Source: Aphelocoma coerulescens | Lineage: Eukaryota > Chordata > Aves > Passeriformes > Corvidae | DNA: 64,000 bases | Direction of reading: 5' to 3' | Assembly (NCBI RefSeq): GCF_041296385.1 | Contig: NC_091015.1 | Coordinates: 91,930,004 to 91,994,003, forward strand | Shown here: positions 1 to 13,786 of the stretch, one piece after another | Layout of the letters: every line of letters starts with the position of its first letter | Position numbering within the stretch: the stretch's first letter is position 1 | Made by a program: the position numbers and the translations under genes | The notes under the pieces: generated by a model | What the model was told of the DNA's origin: nothing | Database searches by the model: none | The model's input: the letters and a program-made list of their open reading frames with translations, nothing else

Positions 1-726
1 TATAACCCTCACATATAATGCATCTCCTTACTGTAAGAAAAAAATGTAGACAACTGTAAGAAATTCATCAATAACCAACTAATTCTGAAAAAAATACTAC
101 ATTACTTTTTAACCTGAAATTCCTAAGCTATTTTTTCTCCTCACGTGGCTTTCAAGTTGACATAGCAGCTGCCATGGGTTTTCCTGCATTCATTCGTCTT
201 CCAGTTTCAGTGAGGGATGCAGGAAATGCTGAGCTGCATAAGGTTGTGTTGGTACAATAGGTTATGCTTGTGTTTTGGTGTAACAGGAAGGTTCTGAGGG
301 GCGAGCCTGGAATGAGGGAGCAATCCAAGGTAGAAATTAAGAGTCTTACAGGAGAAACTGATAAACTGCAGATTTATTTGTAACACAGTATGTCCATAAA
401 GAGATGTAAGGCACATGTAGGGCAGACAGAAGATGAATGCTGAAATGCTACCATCCATCCAGGGAAAGAGCTGGTCAAAGATTTGAGGCCTTAGGTGAAT
501 GTGAAGGCCTGTCCACATTTTCCCAAAGCTTTGCAGTTGACAGCTTGTAACCACATTTTCCTCAGAGAGCTTCCTGCATCTGTCTGACCAAAGGAAATGT
601 CTTGCTGGTGCAGGTAGGAGTTTGTCATGCTGCACAGTTTCCATTCTGTTGATGCTCTGAAAAGAGCAGAAAAGCAAACAAGCAAACAAACCTAACATAG
701 CTTTAGTCTCTCAAAAGGCACTTTCT
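1..726. other. Intronic sequence, nothing recognised
   Basis: Unique-looking intron DNA. A frame on the minus strand (207-698) has no recognisable domain and no supporting splice or promoter signals, so I treat it as chance. Confidence 0.5.
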
Positions 727-1022
727 TGAATCCCGTATTGATGCCTCGAAGCGGCTACCTGAAAACAGAGGCTAGACAAGATTAAGAGAACAAAAGCAGG
801 TATTTATTTGAAGTGCCTTCAGTAGGAACACCTTGAAGGTCAAAAAGCCTCTGAGGGGCTACACCCAAGATGGCCACTGGGTCACAGGTTTTTCACACTT
901 TTATAAGTTTGGTCCATTTGCATATCAGGGTTAATTCTCCAATTATAATTTCCGGTAGTGATTACCCCTAGTTTGCGCTCCCTGTCAGGGACTTTAGTTT
1001 ACATATTTTGGGGCCTGGGACA
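727..1022 (-). mobile_element. Solo LTR-like element, minus strand
   Basis: Read on the minus strand, the segment starts TGTCCCAGGCCCC and ends GGGATTCA, giving TG...CA ends. It contains a TATA-like TTATAAAAG near 898-908 and an AATAAA polyadenylation signal at 803-808, followed by a T-rich stretch, as in an LTR's U3-R-U5 layout. I could not find a clear target duplication, so the borders are approximate. No internal retroviral genes flank it, so it would be a solo LTR. The family is not identified. Confidence 0.5.
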
Positions 1023-2550
1023 ACAAGGTGTCATTGAAGTGATAAGCTAGAGAGGCTTTGTTATGTCTAACCAGCATGGGAGAACAGTAGCCAACAGGGC
1101 TGCATGAAGTTTCAGAGTTACACTCTAGACAGTACAGGATTTGAAAAATATAAAAGTTAAAACCTATGGCATCAGTATTGCTTTAGGTGACAAATTGTCT
1201 GATGGTGTAATTTCCAGTTTTAATTTGACATAATTGAATTGGAGGAGTGGGGCTCAGGGAAGCATTGCTGATCTGTTCACTATGGAAATAAAATGAGCTA
1301 GTCCCAGAGGAGATTAGATAATCCATAATCCAATTTACCTTTCCTAAGGAAAGTTCATCATTGATTGTCGAAAGGACAGTGTCCTTAACTGAGGACACTG
1401 ACTTTAAATCCTGTAACTGGCCACAGATGTGGGTGCTACCTGAAAGGCTAATCCCAAGGGTTAGTAAATTGGTAAAATAATGGAAAAAATAAAAATCATA
1501 AAAATCAAAAGGAATTAATGAAAAATGAAGATAGTGGAAACACTAAGTTTGCATAGAAATGCTCTAAAATCAGTGAAAAAACTATAAGAAGCAAATAATT
1601 AAGTAGACTTCAGAAAATCAGTAACAATGTATCTGCAATAAAACTATCAGAATATTCTACAAGTTTTAATATCCAGAAGTTGTTACAGAGTGAAAAAATG
1701 TTCTCTCTTTCCTGTAATTTATATACAAACAGAGAAAGAAACATTTGAAAGTAATTCTTTTAACGGGATGGGAGATCCCACTGACTGTAATAATTGCTGG
1801 TACAACTAATACAACAGGTCAATATGAGCGAAGTAATTATTAACCTTAATCAATTTAGTAGTAGTAGTAAAGTTGCTTACAAGACAATCTGATACTGTTA
1901 TAACTACTCATCACTTCCTCAGTGTATTGCATTCCAGTGTCTCAGATTTATTTGTAAACTGAGCAACAAATCCTCCTCCTCTTTTTATTCAGCCATGGAT
2001 GAAAACATCATACATGGACTTTATATTCAAATATTTTTTTCTCTTTTAGCAAATATATCACAGTTTATAATAGTTGCAGTCATGATCAGTAACAGATGAT
2101 CAGTAGCTGTAATCGTGGTTAGTGATGCACTCAGTTCCCAAAGTGAAATGTACTGTGTCAAAAATGAGACAAGTATTCTTATTTCAGTAAACAACTGGAG
2201 TGCGTTTACCCCTCACCAGCATCCCTCAAGATTAATCCATTTCATCCTCACCCTACTTAAAAATTGTTCAGGAATTTTAACAGTGATCAGCAGTAAGCAA
2301 GTTCTTGGGTTTTCCATTGGCTTTTACGTATCAAAGTGTGATTTAGTCTTAAGTCTTGATCTGCTGATTAGCATTAGTATGCCTTCCAAGTCAATTAGCA
2401 TGGAAATTCAAGCATTCCTAATCTTTATTTGCTTTAAACAATTTTCTGTCCAGTCTAAAAAAGCTGATGGAAGACTTGGGACCTTTCTCAAAATTATTTT
2501 CTGTAGATACAAAAATGCTGCTAGCAAGGATTTTCTTGCTAGTTTCTAAG
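1023..2550. other. Intronic sequence, nothing recognised
   Basis: AT-rich unique sequence with a short GTA trinucleotide run near 1858-1870. A plus-strand open frame at 2115-2549 has no recognisable content. Confidence 0.5.
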
Positions 2551-2578
2551 TCTGTGAGAGACTTTTCTCTCTCACAGA
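2551..2578. repeat. Perfect 11-bp inverted repeat (hairpin)
   Basis: Arms 2551-2561 (TCTGTGAGAGA) and 2568-2578 (TCTCTCACAGA) are exact reverse complements around a 6-base CTTTTC loop. It lies at the putative left end of the LTR-like element. Confidence 0.8.
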
Positions 2579-2872
2579 AGAGGTGGCAGGGAATGTAAAC
2601 AACCCAGGCACCTGCAACCTTGAAAAGTCTTGTTTATGGTATAGTAGAAAAATATTTTGACAATGGATGTTTTAGGATTTTGGCCAATCACCCCCAAGGG
2701 CTGGCTGGCCCTTTGTCCAATTAGGCTATGAAGAAAAAATTCTATAAAAGAGTTTGTAAAATAATTAAATAAATCAATCTTGCTGCACAACTCCTGCCTG
2801 CTGGATCTTCTTCTCCTCCTCCTCCCTATGGCTGCGGGACACGGTGCTATACCGTAGGAACCAGGCCTGCGG
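2553..2872 (+). mobile_element. LTR-like element, plus strand
   Basis: The segment has the signal order of an LTR. A TATA-like TCTATAAAAG near 2741-2750 is followed by AATAAA near 2769-2774 and then a pyrimidine-rich CTTCTTCTCCTCCTCC tract. Upstream there is a CCAAT-type GCCAATCA near 2682. The left end TGTGAGAGA forms part of a perfect hairpin (2551-2578). The right end, around GGCCTGCGGTAATA, is uncertain, and I found no target duplication. It resembles avian endogenous retroviral LTRs in layout, but the family is not recognised. Confidence 0.5.
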
Positions 2873-5800
2873 TAATAATTTTCCTTAAAATTTTACTGTT
2901 TAAATCCAGTTATAAGGGCTGAAATACCAAATAAAGTGAAGACCATCTAAGATCTCCTGTTCTGATCTGAAAGTTCTGTCAGTGAAGTCACCCAGTCCAC
3001 AATTGAAGTTCTGTTGGCAATTTTAACACTTACTAACTGGTAGTACTACTGGATACCTGACAGGTTCTTTGAAGAAAAATAATGGTTGTGGAAGTGTAGG
3101 ATTTGAAGAAGGGGCTTGTGTGCCACGTGCAATGGCTGTCCTGATAAATTGCCTCTCCTCTCAAAGCCCGCCTTGCTGGAATGCAGAAAACCAGACATTG
3201 TAGAAGCTGAGTGGTTTAGAGGGTGGACTTTAGGTCAGAGATTGACACAAAAGCTGATGTTCTTATGTCTTCCGTGGGAGTCTTCTCATCTCTTACACAC
3301 CCTAATAAATGATTGCATAGTCACTCACTTTGGATATGATTTCTGAAGCTTCCTGAACTGCTACTGCTTTCCATACATACTTTCCGTTCATACTCAGTAC
3401 ATTTTACTTAGGCAAGTACATCATTTGGTACATAACAGTGAGATATCCCATGAATCATTTTCTTCTTACACCCAGTACTCTTCAAGCTTAGCCATACAGT
3501 TAGCAGGGTTGTTACGTCACAGAATACAATATTTATCAGAATAATGACTTTAAAAAGGCTCTAGAACCTCAGTACTCTTTTTTCTCTCCCTCCACAATTA
3601 TGAACATACATTTCAAATTGATGCCATCTTGTTTGGGGGGATCTGAATTTCACTGATTATCTCACCTTTGTGATCTCATATTTCATACCTGTACTTGGAA
3701 TAGTTGTTCTCCAGGCCACACTTCTTGAGGCTTTTTTGCATTCTCAGCTTGTGTTCTTTTTGTTACTTTTATTTCCCAGGCTGCAGCTCATGTTAATACT
3801 ATGATGGAAATGTCAGGCTAGTTACGTGTGAGACTAGGTAATGGTTTGAAAAAGGAGAGAGGGAAAACAATTGCACCACAACAAAAAAGCTTTTTGCTGT
3901 AACGTCTGCCAGCTCTGCTTTGCTGCAATGTGTGTCACTTTTTCACTTTCTGAGACAAGCACCAATGTGTGTCAGGAAAATGCATAAAGGAAAGAAGTTA
4001 TGGTTTCTATTTTTCCCTTCTGTGGACAGCAGAGTGTTTACAACTGGGCTAGGAATTTCCATTTCATGAAGTATAAAAATGGTTGAGATTGAACACTGCA
4101 TATTCAGGGCCATGCCTGTAGATGTCCCTTGTGTTAGTAGAAAAGACCACAGCATGGCAAGCAGTACAAAACCTGTGCTGCCAAATGCTTATCTGGTTGG
4201 AGATTACTTTGCTTCTCTGATGAAAAATGTTCCACTGGGTTTAAGGTCCAGTTATCACCTATTCTTATTCTTTGAATAAGCCAAGAAATTAGAAACTCTG
4301 ATCTGCTGTGTCTGAATGTTGTCCCTTTAAAGCCAAAGGAGATGTGCTCTCAGATCTGATTTTGTATTTCTTAAGTCCAAGGAACAGCAGTTGATGACTG
4401 AGTGAGTGCTTAAAGGATTTTGGGAAGAATGGTGACTTTCCAGGAGAAGAAGGTATAAGAATACTAGGCCACTGTGCTATTAGAAGGGACAGAAACAAAA
4501 ACCTTGCTTGTAAATACCAATCAAGCTTTCTGTATGTGGTCTTTTTTTTCTGTGAGAAATAATAGCTATAAACACTTTTAAAACCTTTCTCTATTGTAGT
4601 GTGGCAAGATGGTAACTTATTTAGGGATATGGATCAAATCAGCATTATTTGAGTATTAGTGCAAGCCAGTTTCATCAATCCTGCTCCATAATCCTACAAA
4701 TACAGCTATCTGAAACACAGAAGCTATTGCATGAAAAAAAGAAAGAAAAACCTGAATTCTCTGTTCAATATAGTGCTGTATTTTTAATCTTAAATATTTT
4801 CTTATTAATTTATTGGATAGGAAGGTGCATTTTTCACATGTTGAAAATGATGGAAGTCCTATCTTCTATATACTTTACCATATTGAGTGATTCTGTTACA
4901 TTACTCCATGTTGTAAATTGGTGAGAAGTGGGATGGTACAATTATATTCCATTACAATTAAAGTCTCTACATGTAAAGAAAAGTAGTAAAATGGCTATAT
5001 TGGTGGTTTGGTTTTAATCCTCAAAAAAATTTGGTACAACACTTCTAAATTAATTATAAATATAAGGATAAGATGGAGTCTAAGACTTGCAAGATGGGGA
5101 AGGATGCAGGAAGGTTTGTTGGAAATGAACTCTCAAGTTCAGCTAAAGGATAGAGGGCAATATGCTTACGGGTATTTTTTTACTCTTAATATCAAAGGTC
5201 CAGTGTTTTTCCTCTAGAAGTTCCATACAAAGAGACAAAAAATGGATCCTTTGAGGTGAGGTTGTTGTTGTTTGCAGTTAGCTAAAGTACATGTGAGTGA
5301 CTTTTCTCATTACCAAAGCAATCAAAAAAAACACCAAAAAAAATCCTGTGCGAAATCCTTTGCAAGTTATCAGTTCAAATGTATTTTTTTCTTCTCTCTT
5401 TAAAAAAAAATCATCTTTAACCAGAGTAAAGTCTTAATTATAAGTTCATTTTAATACTTACTAGGTAAGCACTAATTTGTAATATTAACTTTCCTACCTG
5501 GTTACCTAAGAGAACAAATATATAGCAACTTTTAATTTTTATAGCAAACACAGAAATGACAGCAGCATTAAGTAATTGCTTTTAGGTTTATCTGACTTCA
5601 CTTTGGGGTAATATTATGAAGCATCCTTTTGGCAGAAATAAAATAACTGAGCATCAGGTGAATGCCTAGTATAAAGCATTAAATAGGAGTCAAATATTCA
5701 TTATCTACATTCAACCATCTGTAATCACAAAGGCATTCAACAGGAGATTTGAAATTCAGAGCACTTTTTAACACCATTTCAAGTGCAGGACCTTTAGATA

Positions 5801-8800
5801 TTTGTGTGCTGAAGACTAAAATCACAGTGTGTCATATTCATGCATTTATATTTCAGAAAGAAAAAAGTTCTTTAGTTGAGATTGCCAAAGCTGCTACAGA
5901 TTTAAATCTAAGAAGCATTGCTACCACACTAGAAAATCAAGTGAAAGTGTAGAGGAATTTTAGATAGAAAAGGAATGCATCATCCAAAATATACATAATA
6001 ATACCAAAATACTGGTTTGGAATAATCAAATCAAATGCACTGACTTCCCAGAGTTTCCTTTAACATAAATTGGATAACCAATCTTCTGGTGTCTAAATAC
6101 TGCTCTGACACAGAACCTTAAAACCAGTAAGCAGCAGATGCAAGAACTGTCACAGTGATAGAGCACACAAGTTTGAGACAAAATGTATGGTTCCTGATTG
6201 TAGAGTGGTCATAAAGTTGAGTGTAATGTTTAATAACTTGTAGAATAAAGCAAAATAAGAGTTTTGTTCTTTCTTTTTCCATTTTGTTTCTTGAAATACC
6301 TTTAAGGGATGATCTGTTTATTTGGTCCTGCCTAGCCATCATGGACATACCTGTCTTCTTTTCCTCTGTTGAAAATTTGTGCACATATCTCTTCTGACAT
6401 CTGCTATCTCAGGGTCAAATTCTACAGCTTTGATAAAATCTTTGGGGATGACTGGAATTTTAGCTCTGTAGAAATGGAGTTTCAGCTTCAAGATTTATCT
6501 TGAAATGCTTGAAGTATATTAAAACAGATTTGCTGTAAGTCTCAGTGTCCAGAAAAAAATAGTTTAATTCAAACTAAGGATGAGTTGTTGTTATGAGGTC
6601 TGTAGCCAAATATTTTTAAGGTCAACATAGTAATAATCATAACCTATCTTTTGGATAATCCTGGAAAGATACATAGCTTTTAGTGTGGTTACATTTCATT
6701 GTAGCTCATGTTTGTGTTGTTACCTTCAATGTCAGGTGTGTAAGGCTCTGTGAGTTCATCTCTGGCATTTGTGGTTTGGACAGGTAGATGCATAGAGCAG
6801 TGAAGTTACTGCTCTCTCAGGCATTTGCTGAGTGTCCTTTGTTATGCCTGGAGTTTTTCTCAAGTGCACTGTGCACCAAAGAGTTTAAATGCTGGCTACT
6901 GTGGACATAACTTGTCTTTAATTTACTGTTACTGTGAGCTGAACCACATGAGGGTAAGAGCTTGTCAGTGTGATGTGAAACAGCCAGCATCCTGAATGTG
7001 GCACCACCTGAAACCACAGCGTATTAGAACACAGCTGTACACATCTAGTCACATTTTCAGTCCATCACCACAAGCTTCAGGAGGTCAGCTCTGTCCACCT
7101 AAGGCATGCTGGCCTAAACCTTTTCCTGTATATAAAAAGCTGTATCAGGTATCTTCCACTCATGTCCAAAAGGCCACCAGAAAAGGTGTTCAATGCTCTA
7201 GGTAGAAAATGTATGAAAACCAAGTTCAATTAATTTCCCCAACCAACTAGGAAAATTTTCTGATGACAAGAAATATAAATTATTTTGGCTGAGATTTATT
7301 TTATACTTCCTATGATGGTTGTTCTACTATGCACAGAACTGAAGATTCATTAGAGTAGAAAGAGGTCAAAGAACATTATTCTGACAGCTGGGGAGGTACC
7401 TGAATTCCATCTGTGTTTCCAGGACTCTTTCTGTATGGTGGTTTCAAGGACTGAGATAACAGCCTTTAAAATGTAAAGCTTTTATTTTAATTTTTTCCCT
7501 TTATCACCAACACCACATTTGCTAAGAGTGACTTTTTTTGAGGTAAACAAATGCAATAACATAAATGGAAAGATGTCTTGTAATTTCTGGGCTCCTTGGT
7601 GTTAAAAAAAAGCAGTGGGTCTTTCAGTATAGGAAGGTGAGAATACGGTTTGTGTAACTGAAATTGTTGGAGGTTGTTCAATAAGAATGGCACAGGGAGG
7701 TGATGGAGGTTTCTTGCCTCCATCCAGGGTGCCTTCAAGTAAAGGGAACTTTCTTGACTCAGGACAGTGCCTTTTACAGAAATTGAAGTAGCATTACTGT
7801 GAAAAATACTAATTCTAAAACAGTTCCTAGGATTTGAACAGTTTTATAGCTATCAAATTTGGTGGGTTTTTTTAAAGTAACAAGCTTTCTGTTCAAAACG
7901 TTTGTGTTTTTTTTTTTTTAATCAGCACCCATGGAGACATGGATATGGTCTTTCTTACACATCACTGCTACTGTGCTGGTAGCAACACACACAAATGTCA
8001 TACTCGAGTACTTCTCTTTGAGGCACTGTGAACCTGAGGGGAAAAAAACCAGAGAACTGTACCTTAGACAACCGCATCTTTTATTGCAATCCAGGACAAC
8101 AAGAGCTGTTCCCATTACCTGCAAGTATACCTGGCTTCTGTGGGTTGTAAGAATAAATTAACTAAGAAATTACTTTAGTTGTTTAAGAGAGCAGAAGGCT
8201 GATGAGAAGGAATTGTAATTTCCTTCTCCCACCAGCTTTTTCTACATTGAGAAGAGGTATAACCACAGAGTTAGTAGTAGCTCTCACAGAAGGAACATCA
8301 AAGGAAAGAATGCTGATGTGACAGCACACAAATCTCTAGCATGAACAAAGAAAAACAAAGCTTGTAAAATATTAAGCCTTAGCATTTGAGCCAGATGTCA
8401 TAAGATTAATTATCCTTATGAATCCTGTTTCTAAAGTTTTACAAGCTAAGGGTACAGTATTTGTACAGTTAACAGTTCTAGTTCAGTGTGTAAAGTCCAG
8501 TGGTTACATAGGGTTAGCCTGATCTGCAGAAGACAATCACACATTCCAAATAAAAGACCAAATGCCTTGAAGTAGATCACTTGGAGATAAACAGTATTAA
8601 AATGGAAGCACATCTGCCAAGTATCAGCTGTCAAAGCCCTGCAGCTATCTGAAACCAATCAAGTGTTAGAATAATCCGTTGTAGTGCACTTCATCTTTAT
8701 GTCTTTGTAATCATCCAGCCAATTTCATGAGCTACATGGAAAAGCATACGTATGTTTGTGATTATAATAATGCTTTAAGTGAAATCAGAAATAAAGAATA

Positions 8801-11800
8801 AACACTTAATCTGCAACTATGAATTTCAGCATCTCATTTGATCATTATTTCCTGATTTCCCATCAATTCATGATTGCCTGTGGCAGTTGACAACATTTAT
8901 TCATTCTGTATCTTGCCGAGAATTAAGAAAACTTGATGTAAATAGTCTGCACCTTTTATGCAAGTACATACAAGACCTAAATGATTTCAACATAGGCATT
9001 GTTGCACCTTTGTCCTTTAAAAATGACTGTGTGAGACTCTTTGCAGAGGAATAGGACAAGCTGATTGCTAAGGTCCAAAGTCAACTTTCAGCTCACCTAG
9101 TTGTCAGATCAGATATCTGCTGTGTCTGTGAGGCGGCTGCAAAAGTTAGGTTTATACTATGTCATGGTTGCTGAATAAAATGGAGAGCATTCTCTGGTGG
9201 TTACAGAGCAGGTTGATAATGAGAACTGGAAGGCTGTCAGAACTGGAAGGCAGCATAAGTGACATAAGAAAGGCCACTTCATGGCACCTATTTTTCTTCT
9301 ACCTCTTGCCTCCTTCACCCATCATCATATTATTTGGATACTTTATAGAGCAGAAACTGGCTTTTCATAGAAACTAAGTCTAGCTTGTTTTGGCATTCAT
9401 AGAGCACTTGGGAACTATGCTGTACACACTAATTGCCCTTCTTATGCAGTTGGTCCTAAAGACAGAGTTCCATGCTGTTGGTTTTTGAAGCGGAGCAGAA
9501 TTCTGATGGAGTAGAGGAGATGCTGGAGACAAGTTGAGTGTGAAGTCTAGGCCACGGCCATCAGGACATTATAGATGCCACTAGAGTTCAAGAATCCACT
9601 TACTAAATAGCAATAGTGAAAACTGTTGCCCTTGGTTTTCTGGTTTTCAACATAATCACTAAATTGTGTGTATGGATAGATTACTTTCCCTGTTATGAAG
9701 ATAAAAATTGGGTGCAGTCTTTAAAAGTATCATGGACAGAAATGACCCTTGGAGTGTTGAGATCTGACTTCTCATTTACCTTAAGCCGTTTAATTTCACT
9801 CAGTTTATATGTAGTTGAGTAACACGTGTTTACCTCACATAACTTCCAGAGAAATGTAAACTCTTGGTTTATAGGCATTATGGGATGGAGAGCCTATAAG
9901 TGCCCTTGGTAGTTTGCAGCTCTGGTGGTTACGTACCTACATGAATATTTATATCAGATTATTCAAAGGAAGCGCTTGCTATTGTAATGCTCTCCTGTTC
10001 TGCTTTCTGTGCTAGAAGAAAACCCTAGTGCCTTGACTGGGAGAAAGCTTCGTATGTTGTAATCAGAAAACCTCTCAATCTTCTTGATTAGCTGATCAAA
10101 CAAAGCCTTTTAATCATATAGGTCATACAGAGGCATTTTCATCAGTTTAATTTGTATTATTCTTCATTTTTTTCCTCCAGTCCTTTCAATGACCCCTTTT
10201 GAATTTGATCTCTTTAAGCAATATTTGAATATCAAGAATATTTCTGGAACCCTTTTACTGAAATAGAATTTTCTCCACTATTTTTTATGCTCTTTTTACA
10301 TCCAAGGTTTTAAAATTTGCTCTTCTGCCACAGCATATGGCTTAACTAGATACATATTTAACCATGACACCTAAAATCCTCTTTAACTGTTTTTCTAAGA
10401 TACATTCTTCATTCTTCAGGAAAGACCTGAATTCCTTATTGTTTAATGAATTACTCTTCTTTTGATTGTAATAAAACACATTTATACCTAGGAAAGTAAT
10501 CACAATTTGTCTTTCCACTTGTTTCCTTCACATGTAATAATTTTGCCAATTCCAGTCATCAGCAAGCTTTATAAAGTCATTGTAATACTTTCTTCCAGCT
10601 CATCAGTGAAAATGATGTTAGTTGTCCTACCTACTGTCCCCATTTGCTGCTGAAGATGTCAGCCACTTCTCTACAGGTGCTTTGATTCTGCCCAATCCTA
10701 TTTTCTATCTGAAAATATTATTGAAAATGGCATTGTGTAAACTGTATCTACCATTAATTTTAAAAGGGAAACTTTAGATCTAGGAAGGCAATCAAATTGG
10801 TTTGATAATAATGGTTCTTGGTACACTGTTACTGACTGACATTTGGACCTACTTTAGGTCACTGCAAAGAGAAAATATCTTAACAGACCCACCAATTGAT
10901 TCAGCAAGTGGAAGAATAAGGTAGACTAAAGCAAAAATTGTAAACAGACTTTCATAAAGTTGTTTCTCCTGACTCTTGCTGTAGAGCCCCTCAACAGAAT
11001 TTCAGCTTCCATGGCTGTTACTCGGGCATGATTTACCTACAGATTTATGCTTAGAATAATGTACTTTTTTTTTGACCAGAGTTCTCTAAAGCAGTTTGCA
11101 GTTTGAGCCAAGTTATAGTCTGATAACTAGACTACAAGTGATGTGAACAAAGTAGCTACATAGTCTAGCATTCAATGTATTTTTGAAATAAGCAAGCCTA
11201 CTAGTAGTACTTGAATATTCATGCATAGTTCAGCCAGTCGGTATGCTTACAATTAATTGTCTTAACAGAATACAGGCTTAAATATGAGTTACTAACTAGA
11301 CTGTATGATTTAAATTTCATTGTGAATCTAATAGTTTTTTAAGTGTAAATTGTGTAAGAGATTAACTTTGACCTTTTTTTAATTCATTGAGACAGAAGGG
11401 TTTTGGAATCAGCATTTGAGATCGAGATCATAGGCAAATGAACCGGTGTTGGAGTTGTTGTTAGTGCCCTTCACATGCCTTGTAAGGTGTTGCATTTGCT
11501 ATCTGTTGTAAATAATTCACCATCCTTTTTATAAGATCCTGGAATAAATTAACCTATTAACTGAATGTAGGGGTTTCTGTATTAAATTTTTGTTTCCATT
11601 AAAACCCCAGAATCTTCTCTTTTTGTTATTCAAATTTTTAAGCAGTTTGGACTGTATAATATATTAGATTCTCACGTTTGAATCAGAGCAGCATCAAGAT
11701 TACTTTTCAGTTGAGACAAATCTGTTTCTGTAGCTTTTAATATGCCTGCAGATGTGCAGGATGTTCAAAATGTTTGTGACAGTATCCAGTTCTGAGGGGA

Positions 11801-11824
11801 AAGAGGGACAGCTTGCCTTTTGCC

Positions 11825-11850
11825 TTGTTTTGTTTTGTTTTGTTTTTTTT
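11825..11850. repeat. (TTTTG)n microsatellite
   Basis: Repeated TTTTG units ending in a T-run. Confidence 0.8.
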
Positions 11851-13758
11851 AACAATCAGACAGTATCAGGAGACCATACTTTCTACACCAGGCTTGACAG
11901 AGAGACAGCAGCGAGTTCAGCAATTCCTAGTACCTGTAGTAGTATTCACTGGTGGCTGAGTTACTTCTGAGAATCAGTTGAGAAGGGCTCACAGACCTAA
12001 GCAGGTTCTCCTCACTTGACTGCCCCACCGTTCAGGGGTTCAACTGAGGAAATGTAGGTAGGAGCCATATGGCTTGGATTACCACAAAGCATAAGATGTA
12101 GAGATGAAAGGGTACAGGGACTGCTCTGGGAGCCTGTAGATAGGGTGGATGATCCCTTCAAACAGGAAATTCAAAGATTTGCCAAGTCTGGTGAGTGATG
12201 CTGTATTCAACATTAACAGTTGTTACAGTCATTTATAATAAAGCTAAGACCTTTATGTTCTCCTTTTTCAATTAAGTTCTTTTGTCCATCATCAAAAAAC
12301 AGCATTGCAGTTTTGTGCATTTTACAGGATGCGGTGCCATTCTTAGGTTTATGTGCAATTGCCCAAAACACTTAAGGAACTAGGAGCATGTGGTTCATGC
12401 CTGTGTCAGTGTTACAGCTCTAGCAAAAATACAATATGAAAATTAAAGTATTTATGCTTGCTCAAAGTTCACATTGCTGAGAACTCTACATGTAATCACT
12501 TTCATTTTTCCTGGCAAATGGGCTCATAAGGAAGAACAATACGGCATCACAGCACTTTGCAACACTCGATGGTGATTAGCCTGATTAAGTTATACGGTAT
12601 TCACAATAAGTAATTTAGAAGTATATAATATTCAGAGATAGGAGCAGGAAAAAACAGCTCCCTTCCTTCGGTATGTGCTTACTGTTAACTGTCCAGTGAA
12701 TGGCCTTTTGCCTTTGTGGAACAGCATGTAGTTTCTTTTAAGTGCCAATTTTGTGACACTTGTGAATATGACATACAGTGATAATATACCTCACCATTCC
12801 ATAGCTTTAAGGAAACACTTCTGAACACTGGCAGAGTTTGGCTCCTTTCCTTCAGAATTTTGATCTACTTCAGATGTCTTCTAGGAGTTTGTTCTCTCTA
12901 GCTGATAAGGAAGCACAAGATTCATACACTGTCCACAGTTGCCGGTTGAAACATTTATTTCCAATACAAATTTTTTAGCTTAATCTTTTAATCCAGGAAA
13001 TGACACCCAAGGAGAGACATAAGTTCTGTAGAGCAAGTAAAATGCAATAGCTTCAGCTATTAAATAAAAACGTTACAGATTTTTGCAGCTGGAGCTTAAG
13101 AAACATTGGGTAGTAAGTAATGTTATTCAAAATATATTCCCATAATGTTCCCATTTAGAAACATTCCTTCAATCTGTGTATATTATTCTCCACTTGATTA
13201 TGCAGTTTGAATTTTTTTAGCCAAAATTCTCTTTGGCCTCTTCATAATGATTATACTATAAAATGCCTTCAAATATTTTAAAAATAAAATAGCTTTCAAT
13301 AACCAGTTATATTATTTACTATCTATAGATCTCTGCAGAACAAGCTTTTTTTTCTGTCAAGTTAACTCTGGAGCCACTTATTCTATCCTTATTCTTTCAT
13401 TTCTTGCAAGGGTACCATCATCATTACTAAACATTTATGTACAGCTGTGCATGCACTGTCATAATGATTTGACAATATTTTGTAAGTGAGAGAAAGTTGG
13501 TATTTGCATCTTCAGTAGCTTTATCCAGACTTTCTAGAGATGCCTTTCTAGCAGCAATACTTACTGTGTACCACTCAGATTTTGCCCTTCATTATTTGAT
13601 ACAGCTACAAACTCAGAATTTTGCATAGACAGTACTTGCTCTAAGGGCCTCTGATTTCTCTTAATGCATTACAAATGTCTAGAAACAAGAGGAATATATT
13701 GACTTCATAAAGAGGATATTAAGTACAGGAAAGACTAAAATGCTCTGAATATTCAGGT

Positions 13759-13786
13759 ACTAATTTTTAGGCACTAATTTTTAGGC
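13759..13786. repeat. 14-bp tandem duplication
   Basis: ACTAATTTTTAGGC occurs twice head to tail (13759-13772 and 13773-13786) without mismatch. Confidence 0.85.

Noticed and set aside
2115..2549. 144-codon plus-strand frame
   Set aside because: Low-complexity hydrophobic translation with no homology that I recognise, next to an LTR-like element but not part of a retroviral gene.
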